Shown here piece by piece: positions 60,266 to 64,000 of a DNA stretch of 64,000 bases. A program made the position numbers and the translations under genes. Source of the DNA: Physcia stellaris (Eukaryota > Ascomycota > Lecanoromycetes > Caliciales > Physciaceae); NCBI GenBank assembly GCA_018902385.1, contig JABSSW010000051.1, forward strand, positions 1 to 64,000. The letters are read 5' to 3'. Each line of letters begins with the position of its first letter. Position 1 is the first letter of the stretch. Under the pieces are notes generated by a model. The model searched no databases, was not told where the DNA came from, and was given only the letters and a program-made list of their open reading frames with translations.

Positions 60266-62654
60266 TCAAACATCCTTCTTCCCCTCCTCACTCCCCGGCG
60301 TGCCCGTCCCCTCACTATCCACAAACTCAAACCCGCCACTGCCGCCCTCCTCGCTCTTCCTCCGCCTCGTATGCCCCCTCTCCCGCATACTCTCCCTAAG
60401 CTGTCTACTCAGCTCCGTCTGGCCCTCTTTGCTATCCACCGTGCTCAATTTACTCATGGCGCCCAGGCCATTCAAGGCGCCACTGGAGCCGCTCCGACTT
60501 CGACTCCGGCTGGGTGGACGGCTGGCGAAGAGGCCTATGTTGCTTAGATTATGTAGGGATTCGTTGCGAGGAAGTGTCGAGCCAATACTCGCGTCCGCGG
60601 CGCCGTTCGGGGGGGTGATGGGTCTGAAGCCCGCGCTGCGTGGGGACCTGACGCTGGGCGAGAGGGGCTCGGTGGATCCGTCGCGGAAGGGATCGCTGAT
60701 GACGCGGTTGGCGTCGAAGTCAGGGAACATTTCGGGGCCGAGGGTGTTGATGATTTCGGTGACCTGGGCTTGGAGGGTAGCGCGGGTCTCGCGGAGCTTG
60801 TGGAGGGTGTTGGCGGAGGTGGGGTTGAGGGAGAGGACGAGCGGGCGGAGGGACTTGAGGATGTCCATGCCTGTTTCGCCGAAGCGGAGAGCCGCGAAGG
60901 TGACGGAGGGGAAGAAGATCATGCTCGATGTGATCACGGCCCAGAGGGGTACCCAGGGCGGGATATAGCCCTGGACGCGGTTGCGGTAGGTCCACCACGT
61001 TAGGATGGCGGTGTAGGTTGCGTAGAGGAGGGGTGCGAGGCCGAGGGAGACAAGGAGCTTCCAAGTAGCCATTACGTCTCGTCCTTCGAGTTTAACGGTC
61101 GAGGCTGCTAGAGCTGCCCGAGACTTTCTGATCGAGATGATCTTTGATGCTATGAAGATAGGGCCAAAGAGTAAAAGGCCTGGTAGAGTGAAAACAGACA
61201 TGGCCACAAGTTTGCTGAGTCTGTAGATTAACGTGAAGACGACTGCGGCGACTGAAAATTTAGCGTATTCCACTTGATGGTCCCGGACACCTAGCAACCA
61301 GAGCTGCTTGTTATACGAGGTTACTGCCTTTTTAAGATCTATGATACGAGGATCGTCTTTGTAATGAACGTATCCCTTTACCAGGCGTCGATTGAGCTCC
61401 ACGATCTTGGGCAAAGGCAGCCTCTTGCCTTTTGGATTGTATAAGCGTCGAACGGCTTGGATTAGCTAAGTTGATTTAGCAAAATAGGCATGATACAGGC
61501 AGAAGGTACACGTACCATAAGTGTATCGTAGTCGGGACTCGTCAGTGTGACAGCGACCAGTGCTTGGTATATAATGGTGAGAAGCTGTGATGAAGCTTCT
61601 CGTCTTTCGCCGCTCCTGTACATGTCCACTAACTCCTTGGGGACTTCCAAAGGTGTACCAAACTCAACAACTGCCCTCGATCGAAACTTGTGAGCGTGAA
61701 AGTAGTTCATGCCGCAAGGTATAATTCTCAAACCTGAATCTGGATTTGCGGCCAGCGATCCAAGTGCCATTATAGCAACGCCAGCTAGGCTCCTGTCAGC
61801 ATTGTCAGATGCAGGCAAATGCTCACTTACGTTTCAGGGGTAGCAGCTCGGTCCTGTCATGGCTACCACCCTCAGGAAATATCCCGACGCATCCGCCGTC
61901 GTTCAGTCTTTGAAATACAGCATCATAGACCTTCGTCTGATCAATCTTCGGTGCAACTTTGTACTTGGTTCCCTGAAATGCTCCACGGTCTCCGTCCGTA
62001 ACCATTCCCTCAAGCTTGTGTTCACCATTGATGTCGCCCTTTCCAGTCAGCTGCTTGATTGCGGCTTCACCCTTGAAAGCCTTCTTCAGCCGTACTTCTT
62101 CCGGGCTATGAATTTCCAGAATGTCCGCACTGGCGGCGTTTCCCTCAAAGAGTGGGAGCACCAGCAATCCTCCAATTTCGGCCTCTTTGTCAAAATGCGT
62201 TCCTACTCCCCGCACCAGTGTTGGATCGTTTGTGGGGTCCGGAAGGTATATCATCCCTTTTCCTGGTTTGGTACTGTCCATTGCTCGACCCACTGGGACC
62301 GCTCCAGACGCCCGCGCGAAATCACCAATCACCCTCTGACGCATGGATTTCTCTGCGATCAGGAAAGCAATCCGCCGCCTGGCTTCGGTACGGACAACAC
62401 GCATAAGAATAAGAGGGTCAACGAACTTGATTAAGATCAGTACCTCCAATCGTCGAATCGAGTGATATCTGTTGAAGATTTACCTGGTTTGCGTGTGGGG
62501 CTGCGACGAAGAGCACCGGTCCATGCCTTGGTACTCTCCATGAGCCCCTTGGATGTACTTCTCTGAAGAATAGGTCGATGAGTATGGACATGCACCAAAG
62601 CATAAGATCGTACACCCAATTGATCATGGGAGCGAGCTCTTTCTTCCGGGCCAT
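60266..62654 (-). CDS. GPT2: Glycerol-3-phosphate / dihydroxyacetone-phosphate acyltransferase
   Basis: Four exons on the minus strand: 62654-62484, 62425-61831, 61784-61516 and 61465-60266, all joining in frame, 744 aa, close to yeast Gpt2/Sct1 length. It catalyses the first acylation of glycerolipid synthesis at the ER membrane. The HX4D acyltransferase motif spans the first junction (APHANQ joined to FVDPLILMR), and the second signature FPEGGSHDR is in exon 2. A hydrophobic segment lies near the N-terminus (DLMLWCMSILIDLFF) and two or more pairs in exon 4 (MSVFTLPGLLLFGPIFIASK; PWVPLWAVITSSMIFF). The C-terminus is Ser/Arg-rich (SRPPSRSRSRSGSSG), a likely phosphorylated tail. It is a housekeeping gene flanking the alkaloid cluster. 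The symbol is by family; GPT2 and SCT1 are not separable in filamentous fungi. Confidence 0.9.
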
Positions 62655-63421
62655 CCTGAACGGTATTAGCTCCCAAAGGAGTCGTGGTTCAGACTGAAAT
62701 TATAAGAGCGAAACAACTTCCAGTAGCCCAGAGATTTGTAATTTATGAGATGAGCCGAGCTGAAGATGCCAGTGGAAAGCTCTTGAAGATGCGGGCATAG
62801 GGTTTGCTATGGGAATCAATGTGATAACTCTTTCACTGGAGAGTGGATACAAACATGTTCTGGAGTGAAAGGGATCCACTCATCAACGAGCCTTCCTCCA
62901 GCTTTTCATTGATGCTGCCACTTGCCTTAAAAGAATCTTGAATTGTTGCCTGGGTACGTCATAGGAACTGTTGTCTATTATGGTTATTGGCTTTTTGTAG
63001 ACAGACTATTTGGAAGCCCGAGGCAGTGGTCAAAAGCTAGCTTCAAGCAATCAGCGAAGACATGCAGAGTGGTTTAAGAAGTAATGTTGACTCCAGCCTC
63101 CAAGCGATATGTACTCGTATATTGGGGCGCTCGGGGAGGATGCCCAGCAGGCCTTCTGGTGGGGTTTCCCCAGACAAGGGGTCCGGGTGCCCTGAAACTA
63201 GAAGTGCCCTTGAATGGAAATCTCCCAGAAAGCATAAAGCTTGAGAACGATCTGTCGATGGTATTGATGTAGTACAGTATTCTGCTCATGTCTATCATCA
63301 CCAAACATTGATCAAATCAAAGGCAGTGGGGAAAAAGAGATAGGTATATGCACAACCAGACTATTTTTCTACAGTCTATGAACATGAATTACGAATGCGA
63401 ATTTACCCCTTATTTATCTTC
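62655..63421. other. Intergenic, acyltransferase promoter and V-ATPase 3' flank
   Basis: No gene is supported; only short open frames. Both flanking genes run on the minus strand. Confidence 0.5.
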
Positions 63422-64000
63422 CTATCCTTCGCCTTCATCTTCTTCGAGTAGCAGCTTGAAGCTGAATGGCTCAAAGGCGATACCGTCGCCCATGAAATGC
63501 TTGCTCATCGCCTCAACCCAATGCAGCCTCAACGAATGTAACATCGCGCTGGTCCCCTCCATGACACACAAAATAGCAATAGTCAGGAAGAACCAAAGGT
63601 AGAAGAATACAACTACCATGATGACACCTAAAGCGCCCTGGAAACCGAAAGCGTTGCCAAGAGTCATGGTCCAAAGCACGACAGAGAGCTGTTGGTGGGC
63701 CAGCGAGAGAGCCCAAAGACGGAGATATGAGGCTGTGTGGGAGACGCAATTGAGGCAGAATTCTAGCAATCGTCAGTACCATTATCGCCATGGGATGCGG
63801 TAGGAGCTCATTACCGATGGTGTGGATGGTTTGATGGATCATGACCTCGGAGAATTCAAACTCCTCATGCTCTTCGTCGCCAATGTCTTGAGTGATCATC
63901 GCCGTTGCTTCACGATCGGATCCCATACTATCTCGTGTTCCGTTCATCACATGACCGTCCTCGTCGTTGTCGTCGAGCGCACTGAATCTAGACGTCTCGC
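63422..64000 (-). CDS. VPH1: V-type proton ATPase subunit a (Vph1/Stv1), C-terminal part, truncated by window end
   Basis: Two exons visible: 64000-63815 (continuing beyond the window) and 63762-63422, with a GTAATG...GCTAG intron. The product joins [11 protein letters not shown] to [20 protein letters not shown], the highly conserved subunit a segment carrying the essential proton-path arginine in [15 protein letters not shown]. The remaining membrane segments follow ([40 protein letters not shown]), then [15 protein letters not shown] and an acidic end. Subunit a forms the stationary half of the proton channel in vacuolar or endosomal V-ATPase. The acidic loop [12 protein letters not shown] precedes the conserved part. 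The identification is firm; the choice between the Vph1 and Stv1 isoforms is not meaningful in most filamentous fungi, which have one gene. Confidence 0.93.

Noticed and set aside
60300-60968. 222-codon plus-strand frame opposite the acyltransferase
   Set aside because: It is antisense to exon 4 of a well-supported four-exon gene, of low complexity, and without domain signals.

Overview
The window looks like nuclear DNA of a filamentous ascomycete (Pezizomycotina). Genes have short GT-AG introns, a large secondary-metabolite cluster is present, and gene-bearing DNA of ordinary composition alternates abruptly with long AT-rich blocks made of mutated retrotransposons. No ribosomal, tRNA or CRISPR feature could be supported, and the species cannot be named from this sequence.

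Layout. (1) About 1-18120 is a nested retrotransposon stack. A minus-strand LINE (ORF1 at the right, ORF2 at the left, running off base 1) is split by a Ty3/Gypsy element (LTRs 1926-2078 and 16374-16527), which is itself split by a second Gypsy element (LTRs 2933-3154 and 9413-9636, perfect 5-bp target duplication). (2) About 18120-22890 has normal composition and one clear gene, a three-exon APC-type amino acid/choline permease on the minus strand. (3) About 22890-35560 is a second AT-rich block. It is an array of short AT-rich cores recurring roughly every 240 bp, into which a third Gypsy element (23896-30496) has inserted. (4) 35560-39700 holds one unrecognised, frameshifted gene, a 12-bp minisatellite and apparently empty DNA. 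(5) 39700-59310 holds an MFS transporter and six genes that match the swainsonine (SWN) alkaloid cluster known from Metarhizium, dermatophytes and other fungi: a PLP aminotransferase (swnA), two PhyH-type Fe(II)/2-oxoglutarate dioxygenases, two NmrA-like Rossmann reductases, and the intronless NRPS-PKS hybrid swnK (A-T-KS-AT-KR-T-R). (6) 60266-62654 is a glycerol-3-phosphate/dihydroxyacetone-phosphate acyltransferase (Gpt2/Sct1 type). The window ends inside the 3' part of the V-ATPase subunit a gene.

How the cluster works (from knowledge of the pathway). Lysine-derived pipecolate is activated and loaded by SwnK, extended with one malonyl unit, and released reductively as an indolizidine precursor. 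The reductases adjust the ring, and the two dioxygenases complete hydroxylation to swainsonine. The aminotransferase and a reductase are thought to help supply pipecolate. The six core genes alternate in strand (- + - + - +), so they form three divergent pairs, each sharing one upstream region. No transcription-factor gene is visible.

The most unusual signal is the mutation pattern of the AT-rich blocks. Comparing the paired LTRs by eye, nearly all differences are C-to-T transitions (either strand) at CpT and CpC, while CpA and CpG are largely spared. That differs from the classical CpA preference of repeat-induced point mutation (RIP).
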